DNA from: Ligula intestinalis
Lineage: Eukaryota > Platyhelminthes > Cestoda > Diphyllobothriidea > Diphyllobothriidae
Assembly (NCBI GenBank): GCA_036362985.1
Contig: JAYGXS010000007.1
Coordinates: forward strand, 11,452,791 to 11,516,790
Length of the DNA: 64,000 nt
Reading direction: 5' to 3'
This document shows positions 49,501 through 59,721 of the stretch, piece by piece; positions within the stretch are counted from its first letter, which is position 1, and each line of letters opens with the position of its first letter. The notes beneath the pieces were generated by a model. It was not told the origin of the DNA. It did no database searches and worked only from the letters and a program-made list of their open reading frames with translations. Made by a program: the position numbers and the translations under genes.

Positions 49501-52500
49501 GTTGTTAGAGGTTTCTGATAAGATAAAGATTGTTTTTCAGCCAATTCCAGAGATCTCGCTTGATCAAATGCTGTGTGAAAGTCCGATAGAAAAGTAAACT
49601 AAAATATAATTGGGTGACTTTGGTTCTTTACCATGAAATGAATAGAGGCGGAGAAAGAGAACCTGTCTCCCGAGGCACGTTTAAAATTTAGCTCGAGGCG
49701 GAGTCGATTTGGCCGGGAGAACCCTATTGTTATCTTTTACAGGGGCGTTAGTGTGGAACGCTACTCAAACTTAAATGAAAAAAATGCACAGGCGTACCCA
49801 CATCAATGACTGCCTTAGTCTTTATAGGTAGAGGGAATCTCAGCGCTGAAACATCCAAGGTCTTGCGCCTATTTCGTTTAGCCAACTCCATAAACTGTCA
49901 CGTAGGGGCAGCAACGGCTTCGACCTGCTATGGATGCAGGCAACAATCTACCCTTGCAAAGAGGCTGCAGTTATTTAAATGTCACTTCAAAAATTTGGCC
50001 TTATCATCTTTTTGTCTAGGCTAGAAAATGTTGTGTTTACTAAAGTAGTATACATTTTGTTTCGATTGATATGCGATACTTTTATAAATTCAGGCATATT
50101 TTCCAGAAAGCACGCTCAAATAAGCATTATTTATTGTGTTTATTCGATAGAAAATCACGTTTTTTTCTAGACGGTTTAGAGTTTCAAAATCTTTTCAGCC
50201 CAATCTCCAGTTGCATTCGGGTCAGCAGTTACATGTAAAGAGAATTTAACATTTTCAGTATGTCATTTAAGATACTTCATATAGTGTTCAAATAATTTGC
50301 AATGGATGTGGACTATGCTGTGTACTTAACTGGGAATATTATTAAACAGACGCATACGATGCTATTTAAATGAACCTGACGTGGTCTTAAAATATTGCAT
50401 AATTAGGACTGTTTTTAAACACACGATACCCTTGAGTGTAAGCTTTGCTATCAAGTGTGTACCTGAAGTAATATTCGAGAGCATGATTTCTATAAAATAA
50501 ATTTGAATTTATAAGATCCTCGAAAATCAAATAATAAATCTATACTACTTAACTATGCAGTTGTTCTTTTTGTGGTTGTTGAGAATGACGATATTCCCAT
50601 GATTGTTTAACATGCACAAAGGTGTCGCGAGCTGCCTCGCTGCGGCCATTCTCGTCTGTTCAATTCTGATTGGCCCATTGTCTCGGACTGTCTTTCTCAC
50701 GACCCCCTAAAACCACCCAGCCTTTATGTAAGAACGACTTGCTCTAGCTCTCCTTGTGTGAATACACACTGCTCTTGGTCATCCGTCTTCTCATGCTTCT
50801 TTCGTACGGGACTTGGGTACCGATCGGCTAACTCACCGTTCGTGCAGGTCGTAACAGTGGTGGTTGTAGCCGGTCGAAAAAAAATACATTCATAAACTGG
50901 CATCTGGACCTTCCTTAAATTGAATGAGATTATACCGCGTGGTGAATGATCTTAAGTAGCCACTCCTAATAGAAAACGCATTTCAGAATTTAAGGGGACA
51001 TTTCATGAGGCCGCTCACTGACTGTTCGGCCCAGTAGGCGAATTCCCCACACAGAAAACACGCTGCATTTGGCCACCTCGCACGCGCCGGTTTCAAGAGG
51101 CAGCCGTGTGTCTGATGGCTATCAGGCACAAATGGGCATCCTAGACTCCACTTTTTAGCCACCGAAAACTTACTTAGAATATGGCATGCAGATGTGAAAA
51201 CTCTCGCCTCATCTTCGTAGACACTCAATGAGGCTGCGCGCAAAATATCCATGCCGAACTTCAGCGGTGAATCACCCACTCAACAGGTTGTAGAAGCTTA
51301 GAATACTCTCTTTCCTAACCAGTAAAAGGGACGACGTCCGTAAAGCTCTTCAAGAAATACCTTGTATCCATGCTCTTCCTTCGACAATCTGAACCCGAAC
51401 TAAACACCATGTCAATCCTCGACAAGAGTTTGATTTTAGAAAAATATTCTACTTGCATTTTGTAAGTACCACGTTAATAGCGACGATGTTTTCTTCTCAC
51501 TCCTATCCAACCAGGCTTATTCCAATGACGATGACAGAGCAGAAGCGGCCAAGTACTGCCAACAGACACTACAACGCCAACTGCAATTTGCTGGACACAC
51601 TGAAGCTCTGCTTACGCGGCTTGGCGTGGAGAATCACAAGGCGGCGAGCACGGACGGCGACACTGTGGCGGTGCCGCCCAGTGATTGGCTAGTTTCTTCT
51701 GTAGTTCGAATTGACCCCGTTGAGTGGGCCACCAATGCCTCCACCCTTGGCGAATATTATCTAGCCTGCGGTCATTACGAGGCCACTTTGGAGTGCCTCT
51801 TATCGGCATGGACGTAAGCACTGCTCCTATAAGTTCTTTTTGTTGAGGAAATAAGGCTTTCGTCTTTGAGCTTTCTATCTAAATCCAACAAACGCAAAAT
51901 ATGCTGACTTTTCAAACAGTCTATATGAAAACTGTAGAGTTAACATCAGCGATGTGTGTAGGCCAGCTGAAAAGTGTCGCTTCTGACATAGTGTTCATTA
52001 TCTAAGTGGAACAGTTACTCAGCAAATGGGAATCGAGTTTGCGTTTAGCTGTCGCAAAGTCTTCTGAAAGGACCACCTCGTCAGGGAATGTTTTCCATGC
52101 TCCAACGAGCCTCCATTGAACGTTTATGTGGGTAAAATTTGTCTGCAATTTAAAGGGATGACCCCGCAGATGATCCGTCCGAGCCAACTGCAAGAAGCTA
52201 TCAAATTGTAGGGCGCACTGACGGCCTCTAACGATACTGTGGGTTTGAATAAGGTCACCACGTAGTTGCCTGTAACTGAGAAACGACGTAGCCATTGCCG
52301 CATTCCTCCCAGCTGCAAAAGACGATGCGATCACTGGAACAAGAGTTTTATTTTCCTGACGCTTCGGATTCTGTCCAGAATCCTTAATCATAGGTATTGG
52401 TAGGATAGTCTGAGCCATGCGCAGATAGGGGTAATGCATGCACAGAAAGCACGGTATTTGTAGTTCGTAGCGGTCATCCGCGTGCGTACTATAATTATAC

Positions 52501-55500
52501 GCTCATGTAACCACCGCTTGGAGCCTTAATTGGCGTGGTCATGGCTTGATACTTCACGTTCCACTCATTAATTGCCGTGATTTATTTGTCCGTGTCGAAT
52601 GCGGGCTTGATAATTGCGCGACAATTATGCTCGCTGTCGTCAGAGTCGTTGTTGGGCCCGGCCCTTCCCACGTAACTGATTCTCTTGTTCAGGCAATGTC
52701 CCAGTACGCAGTATGGGAACGTCAGACCGTTGCGTTTGTTGATGGACTGTGGGCCTGAGAACCATGACTCGAGCAGCTCGCGGCTCACTTCTTGCGAGGA
52801 TTTTGGCCTCATTAAACTTGAAAATATGGCCGGGTCCCGTCGAATGAACTGCAACCATGGAGTTAGGGTCTTTCTTCCTCACCGCCGTTGTATGTTTGGC
52901 CATACGCCTCAAGATTAATCTCCCCATTTCTCCGACGTAGCTGCTTTGTCCACAACTGCAGTAAATCTGGTAAACGACTCTATCCGTTTCCTGCCGTGGC
53001 AGTGGGTCTTTCGGTCTCATGTTCCGGATGCCTGATGATTGCTTCTGGCCTGTGCGTATCTCCGACTCCAAATGCGATGAGCAGGCCGCTGACTGCTTCA
53101 GATACATTCTTCAAGTACAAAAGACCTCGCCAAACTTTTGGGCGAGTTAGATGTGGTTTCTTCTCTCGTTTGTGACAAAATTGCGCGGGTAACTATAAGG
53201 ACGGTAGCCTGACCAAAGTTTAGCAACCTTGTCGGCTCTCCTAAGGCGTCGTTTCTGCCGTCCATGGCCACAATGCTTCCCTTGTTCAATAGCGTTCGCT
53301 GGGTTGGGCCCAAGCAATGACCTTAGACCGGACGCGCACGCACGCACTGCCCAACTGGTCGCAGTTATCTCAATGCGGTGTTAGGATTATTCCTAATGAG
53401 CTGCCCGGATGAACTCTCAGGTCACGCTATCGGCCCGCCTCCACACAAGGGCGCGCATAGCCGTGCGCGGGCAGCCAATGTTATCAATCAGGGAGAGTTG
53501 CATCACACACCGGATAGCGAGGACACGCTAGTCCGCTCCCAATGCCGGGGCTCTCTCGCTGACTCTCTCTCACTCCTCCACATCGCTACCTGGCGTCAAG
53601 ACAAAAGTCAATTAGATCGGGGATGGGCAATGGCGCGCCACAACAACACCTGATCACACGGCCACATTAAGAAGGAGCCATTGTCACCTGACTCTCAGTC
53701 TGCCAGTCAGCCCACCCACACAACAAGACGCACACTAGATGGACTGCGCGTTCCGAGTTATTCCGCCAGTTGGCAGCCCTCTAAGCCACGGTTTTTCGCG
53801 CATCGTGATAGCTTCGAGCGCATCAGGTAGTTTATAGTGGGGAAAAAGATGCGCCGAGTCGTCCCCCCTTTCTCTCCCCCACCGCCAGCATCAAGCCTTT
53901 GTTCTAGCCAATCGGTCGCCTGACATGGGATGGGCGCAGTGTCTGAGGGGGCCAGTGAACTCGTCTGCACGCGTTACAGCACAACCTGGTCCCCTTGACA
54001 CACACATACAAGCAGGGGATTAAATTAAGGCGGCATCGCCTGGCTCCCCGTCCACTCATCAGCTATTTCACACACACCACACACTGAACTGATGCTGTGT
54101 CCCGTAAATGTGTCAGTTGACAGTGTTAGAAAGCAAACAAGCTGGAGGTGCGCGTTGTAAAGCATGTTGCGCAGGAGAAGAAGAAGGAGACGAAGAAGAG
54201 AGAAAGCTAGAGCACAACTTATATGTCGATGGAAGTGGTAGGGTGTTAGGTGGCCCCAACCTTCGAGTGACCCCGAATACTCCTAATCGTAACCATTATT
54301 CAGGTCGTGGGCCTGTGGTTCCATAAGAGGGCTGCTGATCCAGGTTCATGTCCCTGGTTTATTCTCCTTGAGGTCGATGTGGCTGGCTGTAAGCTACTTC
54401 GGTCTTGCAAGCATGAAGCTGAACGGACTGCCGGTGCAATTGCCCTAAAATGTGAATTAATAAAAACTTCAAATGCTCACAGACTCCAGACTTACCTTCA
54501 ACGTGGAGATTTCGTAGTATGCTCTCCGTTTGTAATTTTTACGCCTTATAGACCCGTTCAACCTTGTCTTTCTTTCCTATCTGGCAGCGTCCTGGAAGAT
54601 CCACGGTTGAAGCATTGCCTGAAAACTGATAGTATAAACGAACCGAGCGACGATTCTGGTGCACCTGCTTTAAACAGTCCAAATCCAAACTTTTGCCAGG
54701 CTAAGGCTGACGTTGCGAAACGCATGATTGACTTTGCTCTACGATTGATGGACATCGGCAGCAAACGCCTCACGGAAGAAGGTTAGTGCTATCACAAAAT
54801 GTGCACATAACCTGTCTACTAACTAGGTATCAGTAGCAATGTATTACATTTTTTAGAACTGGAGCCAGAAGCCTCAAGTGATACATCATCATTTCGATAC
54901 GGCAGCATGTTCCAACTTTCTACTGACAGGGCCCTGTACGAAGCATACAACGGTCCAGCCACAGAGCCTGCCAAACAGAAGTCAAATGACCGCGAAGCCA
55001 TTGAAACTCTCAGTACACCACCCAAGGAATACGCTACGGCGGCGTATCTATTCCGATGGATCAGTAGACTGCTGCCCGTGGCAACGGCCTTCTACACGAT
55101 GGACGACCACTGTACAGAAGCTGTTGAGTTGTCCTGCTGCCATGCTCGTGCGTACAGTTATATAGCAATTTACGAGAGTGATCCCACCCGACAGGTTTGT
55201 ACTGCTCTAACCTCGTATCATACCTCTCCATATTTCATTATTTGTGCCCTGGTAATATAAGCGACTAAACTGGTATGATAAGCAGCCGACCGGCATCTTG
55301 TGCCTTTGGTAGGTCATATGTTAATGTTATACCTTCCTTTCATCCATTAAAATTTATAGCTTAATGCGTCCGGGATTCAAACACTCATTCGGCCACTGTT
55401 GTCCAGTATGAAAGCTTCCATTGTTTCGCACACGCATTCCTGTTCAGACTAGAGTCTGTTCGGACACTACTGAGGTTGACCACACAAAGCTAATCTTTAC

Positions 55501-58500
55501 GGGTATATACCAAGTAAATAAGTATCATGCATAGTAGGGAATAAAGCTCATGCAAAATGCCGAACGTTGCGAAAGACTGACAATCACACGCAAACCGGCA
55601 TTACGCATGTACGAAAACGTGGGCAAAATAATGAGCAACATTAGGCGAATTTAGAAGTTAAAAGTAGTATAAAGAGAACTTATTGTTGGTTCAGAAAAAA
55701 CAACATCTTGATAGAATCCACGAGTTCCGCAAACGTGGAAAATAGCCAATAATTCGACCAGTAAGCATAAATATACAAGCCAGGTGAACTCTTAACCATA
55801 CCATTTTCTTTATATTAAAAGAAATTTCCCTTCGGCAAATTTCTTAATGTATATTATTTGTATAAGATTGCAATTCGTTTCAGAGCCTCCTTTAAATTTC
55901 AACCATTTTCAGTATTTTTAAGCTTTGTTTTTCATATATCTTGATTCTTTTAGTTCAGCGATGATACCCATGTAAGCATGAAGGAAGTCAAGTTAAGCGA
56001 ACGAACGTTTTCGATTCATTCATCATCAGGCAATACAGTAATATAAGGGAGGGTAGAGTTGACAAAAGTTTTAGGCAAACCAATCAGTCGTCACAAGGGG
56101 GAGAGAGGGGGAAGAGGTGTAAAAGGATCAAGGAGGGATCAGATTCTAGCCTTAATTGGGGACAGAGAAATGGGGGTGGGGGGAGAGGGGAAGGAGTCAG
56201 ACAATTAGTTAATGTCATCCAGTGGTCCTCATCTCAGGTTTTGTTGAATCTGATCCCTTGATCCTTTTACACCTCTCCTACCTCTCTCCCCCTTGTTACT
56301 ACTGATTGGTTTGCCTAAAACTTTCGCTTACCCTACCCTCCCTTATATTACTGTATTGCCTGATGATGAATTAATCGAAAACTTTCGTTCGCTTAACTTG
56401 ACTTCCTTATCTTGATTCTGTTCGACTTTGATATTAAAACGTTCAAAGTAAGATTTTTTTATGAAGATGGCCACCTGGGCCGTATTTAGAAATTCCCCAA
56501 ACCCCAAAACATATAGTCGATCAAGAAGAGATCCGCAACAGAGGTCTCATATCCTTATTCCTAAGATTAATAGAAAAAAGCTTTCTATAATAGGTAACCT
56601 CTTTAGATTTTGTTAATTTGCCTAACAAGTAATCGATATAACTTTTCTGGGGCCAAAAAGACGTACTTTTTTCTTCGTATTGACGCATTTTTTGCCATAA
56701 TTCATTACTATTGGTTCCTTTGCAAGATTGCAAATGAAAACAAAGGAGTGGCCGAATATTTACAAAGAGTTTTACATAATTCGTATTCTTCTATATTTTC
56801 CGTTTCTAAATCGCGCATAAGCGAAAATTATAGTGTGCGTGTGTGCCTTGTCACATACTGTAGATTCATGAAGATCGTTTTTTACTTTCACATGCACGAT
56901 AAAATATATGGATTTTTATTAACGGTCTCATCTATTCGGTGCGGTAAAAAGGAAATACGATCAAAGAGTGTTTTGCTGCGTTTTCTGACAAAAACACCTC
57001 AGACGCGGCAAACAGTAATTTTTAACAGTAATTGTTCCTTGTTCCAGGATAACAACGCAATTCCTTGGCTTCACCTGATTTTCATCAAATCAAGACTATA
57101 TTGCCAATAGAAGCGAATATTCGAGTCCCAGGAAGCAGTTCAGAAGACGAAGATGCGATCACTGGAAGAAGAGCTTTATTTGCCTGACGTTTCAGATTCC
57201 GTCGGGAATCCTTAGTCATAGGTAATCGTAAACAGATCTGAGACATGTGCAGATAAGGGGTGATACATGCATAGATTGCGCGGTATTTATGGTTCACAGT
57301 GTCACCCGCATGCGTGCTATAATTGTCAGTTCTTGTAGCCACCGCTTGAGGTCTTAATTGGTGCGGTGATTGCTCATTAATTGCCACAGCGTTCTTGTCC
57401 GCGTCGGATGCAGGTTTGGTAATTGCGTGACAATTATGCCCGCTGTCGTCGGAGTTGTTGTTGCACCCAGTCCTTCCCACGTGACTGATTCGCTTGCTCA
57501 GGAAATTTCTCAGTACACCGTATGGGAACGCCAAATCGTTGCGCTTGTTGATAGACTGGGGGCCTGAGAACCATGACTCGAGCAGCTCGCGGCTCACGTA
57601 GTTTTCCCCTCGTGTGAGGATTTTGGCCTCGTCAAACTTGAAAATATGGCCGGGTCCCGTTAAGTGAGCTGCAACCTGGGAGTTGGCGTCTCTCTTCCTC
57701 ACCGCCGCTGCACGCTCGGCCATTCGCGTCTGGAGTAATCTCCCAGTTTCTCCGACGTAGTTGCTTTGTCCACAACTGCACCAGATCCGGTAAACAACTC
57801 CAGCCGTTTCCTGCCGTAGCAGTGGGTCTTTCGGCCTCATGACTTGGCGCCTGATGGTTGCTTCCGGCCTGTGTGCAACTCCAATTCCAAGTGGGGTGAG
57901 TAGACGGCCGACCGCTTCCGATACATTCTTCACGTACGGAAGAGCTCGCCAAACGTTTGGACCAGCTGGACTTGGCTTCTCTCGTTTGCGTATGCACCGG
58001 TTGACAAAATTGTGAGGGTAACCATTCGCTCTCAGTACCCGTCGAACATATTGCAATTCAGCAATTTTGTCTTTCGCTTCGCTGCAATGCGTCTCGAAGC
58101 GCCAGAATAGCGCTCTTACGCAGCTGGGTTTGTGACCGATTGAGTGGTTGCTGATGTAGTTCAGGACTTGCATAGTGTTGGTTCCTTCCCTGAACACTTT
58201 AGTTTTAAGGCCACTATCGTCTTCGCGGCAAACGAGGACATCCAGGAAGGCCAGCTGCTTGTTTTCTTCTTCCTCCATCGTAAATTGAATGTCCAGGAAG
58301 ACAACGTTTAGACGTTCCTTGAATGTCAGCACTTGATCCCGCTCAGTTACGACGAAGGTTTCGTCCACATACTGAGCCCAGAGTTTCAGTCTGTGGTGTT
58401 GGAAAACCAGCGACTCCAGCCGTTGCAGGACCGCCTCTGCTATGAGACCGGACATGGGTTAACGAGCCCGAGACCACAAAACGAAGCGGAAGGCAGCACT

Positions 58501-59721
58501 TGAAATTAAGTTTCGCAAGCTACCTCGTCCAAATTCATCCAAAGATGACAAACTGGTGCACAATCTGTCATCCAAAAAGCTGACGGAAGAACAAATGCAG
58601 GTGTTAAGGCATGAAGCCTCATTGAACACAGCAGATGCCAGACCTGCCAACCTGGTAGCTGCTGTAGAATCAATTCTGAGCCAAACAGAAGCAACGGACC
58701 TCAAGCGGTGACTACAAGACTGACAATTATAGCACGCATGCGGGTGACGCTGTGAACTATAAATACCGCGCAATCTGTGCATGTATCACCCCTTATCTGC
58801 ACATGTCTCCGATCTGTTTACGATTACCGACGGAATCCGAAACGTCAGGCAAATAAAGCTCTTCTTCCAGTGATCGCATCTTTGTCTTCTCAGACTGGAT
58901 TTTCCAGTTCTCTAAGGGACGTGTTTTAAACTTTCCTTGCTTTCATTGGTGGCCCCCGATAGTATAAGACAACAAAAATTAAAGGTTTTAGTCTTGCCTA
59001 CTAAGCAGCGTGGGAACTTTGTTCCATATCAGGCAACTTCCTATTTCACCAAAAATGTTGCCTATAACCCCTAAATATACTGAACTTGGCAGGCAGTGTT
59101 CCTTACTAAAAGGCTCTCCCAAGACAAAACCCACTCATTTGATCGAAATTACGCGACCAAACGTGTATGCTAAACTACCAATTCCAATTTCGGTCATTAT
59201 CCCTCCTTCACGGCAAATATAGGATGATAGACAAGAATTAATCCGGACAAGACTTATTTGGCAAATCAATGCTACTCACTGTTTGTCAATACTATTTTAA
59301 TAGTGGCCTTATTGAATGAAGGCTAACCCAACGAATCTAATTTCGATCATGACTTTGTATGAATTACCTCACCTAACGTACCTTTCGGGCTGGAGTTAAT
59401 ATACGCATTGCTGAATTCAAGTATGCAGAAAGCTCTGCTTTACGGGCATATAGCACGTAAACAAGTAGAACATAGTTGCAGAGCCATAAATTCCTAAAAA
59501 GCTCCCTTCCTTAACTTTGCATGTTCTTCCTGTCAGTGGTGCCTAACTTGGAACCTTTTTGTTGTGTTCAGTGCTGCATGCAAAAACGCCGCTCAGATAT
59601 ACTGGAAGCCCTCCTGGACCGGCTTAACCCCCAGCACTACATGGCCCTGCGGCGTCAGATCATGTTCGACCTAGCCGATGCCCTCAGCATTCACAGTGCT
59701 GTCAAGATCCAAAAGACGGGG
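46238..59721 (+). CDS. KIFBP: Gene-level span: KIF1-binding protein orthologue, 3' partial; join(46238..46505,48536..49011,51515..51813,54588..54781,54857..55194,59572..59721)
   Basis: Six exons splice in frame (phases 1,0,2,1,0,0) into 575 residues. Conserved blocks come in the order of animal KBP: SKYKIRDILLDLL (about 40-52), FFNLKLATTFIETEE (about 72-86), AESTALYWLRRAEAVFRIYSR, AAKYCQQTLQRQLQF, a VEWATNASTLGEYYL block, DVAKRMIDFALRLM, and KRRSDILEALLDRLNPQHYM with RRQIMFDLADAL. KBP is a TPR-like helical protein that binds kinesin motor domains (KIF1 and others) and keeps them off microtubules. The human protein is 621 residues, so by alignment about 100 C-terminal residues are missing, probably to the right of the window. 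Introns 1-3 and 5 carry many mobile elements; intron 4 is only 75 nt. Confidence 0.9.
46506..47535. other. KIFBP intron 1, left part
   Basis: Two tRNA-like SINE heads of the 19641 family lie at about 47115-47200 and 47405-47495 (AGAGCATTGGCTGCCCAAAAG, GTTCGACTTCCACCGAGGC). An open frame at 46590-46772 shows no KBP similarity and was not called. Confidence 0.45.
47536..48320. repeat. Large imperfect palindrome, arms about 355-385 bp, each with a tRNA-like SINE
   Basis: The left arm 47536-47921 and right arm 47965-48320 are inverted copies around a 43-bp centre. Shared words include GACAGATCGGTATACGC, CTCGTAGCTCAACCG, GATGACGCCTAACAAGGCAG, CTTCTGCCTATATCCTAGCC and GCTCTAAAGGCAATATGGGG. A tRNA-like head (A box CGTAGCTCAACCGATAGG, B box GAGTTCAAATCTC) lies on the minus strand in the left arm and the plus strand in the right. 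The arms have diverged, so it is not an assembly mirror artefact. Confidence 0.75.
48338..48395. repeat. Extra fragment of the palindrome end motif
   Basis: CCTTTAGAGCTCTATATCTCG and CCTCCACCGCAAGGCGGCTAGG repeat the motif found at 47590-47640 and 47900-47955, bordered by short AT runs. Confidence 0.6.
48536..49011 (+). CDS. KIFBP: KIFBP exon 2
   Basis: The acceptor is TCTTGGCTAG|GA at 48535/48536 and the donor CAG|GTAGGC at 49011/49012. The exon is 476 nt, phase 1 in and phase 0 out. Joined to exon 1 it reads EEKQEGRQKLREILSNLQ, continuous with the KBP helix after the TEE motif. AESTALYWLRRAEAVFRIYS corresponds to the TPR-like helix ending in the A-E/S-x-A-L-Y block. The exon ends YTTSLFMLAQ, equivalent to the LYYLAQV region. 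Residues about 132-165 hold an acidic loop (HHDADEKDMDAE) longer than I expect for vertebrates. Confidence 0.87.
49012..51514. other. KIFBP intron 2
   Basis: It contains a foldback-family copy at about 50050-50620, with inverted arms carrying TTTATAAATTCA and TGAATTTATAA. A GC-richer block at 50624-50856 starts TGTCGCG and ends GTAACA and could be a solo LTR. No exon is seen; the frames near 50983-51279 on the minus strand are not convincing. Confidence 0.45.
51515..51813 (+). CDS. KIFBP: KIFBP exon 3
   Basis: The acceptor is CTATCCAACCAG|GCT at 51514/51515 and the donor GGAC|GTAAGC at 51813/51814. The exon is 299 nt, phase 0 in and phase 2 out. It reads AYSNDDDRAEAAKYCQQTLQ, then VRIDPVEWATNASTLGEYYL, then YEATLECLLSAW. 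These correspond to the E-K-A-A-x-Y-C and EWAINAATL blocks of KBP, among the best conserved parts of the family. A loop of about 30 residues between them (LGVENHKAASTDGD) is lineage-specific. Confidence 0.9.
51814..52007. other. KIFBP intron 3, first part
   Basis: Short AT-rich spacer with nothing recognisable, up to the CR1-like tail. Confidence 0.4.
52008..52318 (-). pseudogene. CR1-like retrotransposon C-terminal fragment
   Basis: The minus strand reads FLSYRQLRGDLIQTHSIVRG, then LRGHPFKLQTNFTHINVQWR, then WKTFPDEVVLSEDFATAKRK. This is the segment after the polymerase in CR1-type elements (YRRLRGD, LRGHxxKL, WNSLPxEVV). The frame is open here but cut off on its N-terminal side at about 52318, exactly where a PLE terminus begins, so the PLE probably inserted at or truncated this element. 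Confidence 0.75.
52319..53215 (-). pseudogene. Degenerate PLE fragment with terminal repeat, PLE3
   Basis: The minus strand carries a decayed YPRNFVTNERR block at about 53170, then MRPKDPLPRQETDRVVYQIY, CSCGQSSYVGEMGRL (GIY-YIG core) and GPGHIFKFNEAKIL, then a frameshift and the ELLESWFSGPQSINKRN region. The terminal segment 52319-52560 matches the ends of PLE2, including a decayed hammerhead order (GATTAAGGATTC...GAATCCGAAGCGTC). It is the same family as 57085-58455. No polymerase core remains. Confidence 0.8.
53216..54587. other. KIFBP intron 3, last part
   Basis: Holds repeat R1 copy b (53590-53895) and a GC-rich stretch. A frame open from 54307 reads into exon 4, but only the part after the acceptor at 54587 resembles KBP. 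A short GA-rich tract near 54175-54215 parallels the one after R1 copy a. Confidence 0.45.
53590..53895. repeat. Dispersed repeat family R1, copy b
   Basis: Matches 2414-2805 with small indels, the same word order and same orientation. Both copies are followed some hundred bases later by a GA-rich tract, suggesting that the full unit is longer than the aligned part. Confidence 0.55.
54588..54781 (+). CDS. KIFBP: KIFBP exon 4
   Basis: The acceptor is CTATCTGGCAG|C at 54587/54588 and the donor GAAG|GTTAGT at 54781/54782. The exon is 194 nt, phase 2 in and phase 1 out. It reads VLEDPRLKHCLKTDSINEPS and, near the end, AKADVAKRMIDFALRLMDIG, which matches the KBP helix with the pattern I-A-x-C-W-x-K-Y-C-L-x-L-M. 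The frame closes at TAG in the intron at once, which supports the donor. Confidence 0.85.
54857..55194 (+). CDS. KIFBP: KIFBP exon 5
   Basis: Intron 4 is 75 nt, with acceptor ACATTTTTTAG|AA at 54856/54857 and donor CAG|GTTTGT at 55194/55195. The exon is 338 nt, phase 1 in and phase 0 out. It reads ELEPEASSDTSSFRYGSMFQ, TDRALYEAYNGPATEPAKQK, then AAYLFRWISRLLPVATAFYT and ARAYSYIAIYESDPTRQ. These align with the region holding F-x-x-A-R-E-L-F, A-K-E-F-F, and L-A-F-F-E-x-D in vertebrate KBP. Confidence 0.85.
55195..55980. other. KIFBP intron 5, first part
   Basis: AT-rich sequence with no recognised exon or element. Confidence 0.4.
55981..56408. repeat. Inverted repeat, 165-bp arms around a 99-bp centre
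   Basis: Arms 55981-56146 and 56246-56408 are inverted copies (AAGGAAGTCAAGTTAAGCGA at one end, AAGGATCAAGG near the centre). Each arm holds TGCCTGATGATGAAT..ATCGAAAAC, which has a CTGATGA box and a GAAA box in hammerhead order but no proper stem between them. It is probably an element end pair, of the kind seen at PLE termini. Confidence 0.7.
57085..58455 (-). mobile_element. 5'-truncated Penelope-like element, RT C-terminal part plus GIY-YIG, PLE2
   Basis: A single open frame of about 456 codons. It begins MSGLIAEAVLQRLESLVFQH, just after the GSP of RT motif 4, so the polymerase N-terminal half is missing. It continues with a YVDETFVV block (the catalytic pair reads D-E in place of D-D), QLAFLDVLV, NGYPHNFVNRCIRKR, then VYRIWCSCGQSNYVGETGRL (GIY-YIG) and TGPGHIFKFDEAKIL. 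The coding part ends about 57400 and the rest is terminal repeat read through. The endonuclease part looks intact; the polymerase is not functional. Confidence 0.85.
57135..57360 (-). repeat. PLE2 terminal repeat, left copy
   Basis: This is an inverted copy of 58693-58895. On the minus strand it holds GACTAAGGATTC, CCGACG, GAATCTGAAACGTCAGGC, a decayed hammerhead order, then CAAATAAAGCTC and TTCCAGTGATCGCATC. Confidence 0.75.
58463..58711 (+). pseudogene. PLE N-terminal fragment, antisense to the PLE2 body
   Basis: The plus-strand frame reads KLPRPNSSKDDKLVHNLSSK, then LTEEQMQVLRHEASLNTADA, then NLVAAVESILSQTEATDLKR and TGA. LVHNLS..LTxxQ..VL.....N.ADA is the conserved start of this PLE family. 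It lies head to head with the PLE2 C-terminal body, so one element has been split and inverted, or two copies meet here. Confidence 0.75.
58693..58895 (+). repeat. PLE2 terminal repeat, right copy
   Basis: It contains CTCAAGCGGTG, GCACGCATGCGGGTGAC, TATAAATACCGCGCAATCTG, CGACGGAATCCGAAACGTCAGG and TTCCAGTGATCGCATC. The hammerhead 5' box is missing here (GATTACCGACGG in its place). Confidence 0.75.
58896..59571. other. KIFBP intron 5, last part
   Basis: Nothing recognised. The acceptor TTGTGTTCAG ends it at 59571. Confidence 0.4.
59572..59721 (+). CDS. KIFBP: KIFBP exon 6 (last exon seen)
   Basis: The acceptor is TTGTGTTCAG|TGC at 59571/59572 and the donor GGG|GTAAGG at 59721/59722. The exon is 150 nt, 50 codons, phase 0 on both sides. 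It reads CCMQKRRSDILEALLDRLNP, then QHYMALRRQIMFDLADALSI. It matches the most recognisable KBP block, K-R-R-x-x-M-L-E...LNPQ-Y-Y...NRQI-x-F-E-I-A. By alignment about 100 residues should follow; I found no further exon before 64000, so the gene continues to the right. Confidence 0.9.

Noticed and set aside
54307..54587. Upstream part of the frame that runs into KIFBP exon 4
   Set aside because: There is no KBP similarity before the acceptor at 54587, and the phase-2 junction with exon 3 fits only from 54588.
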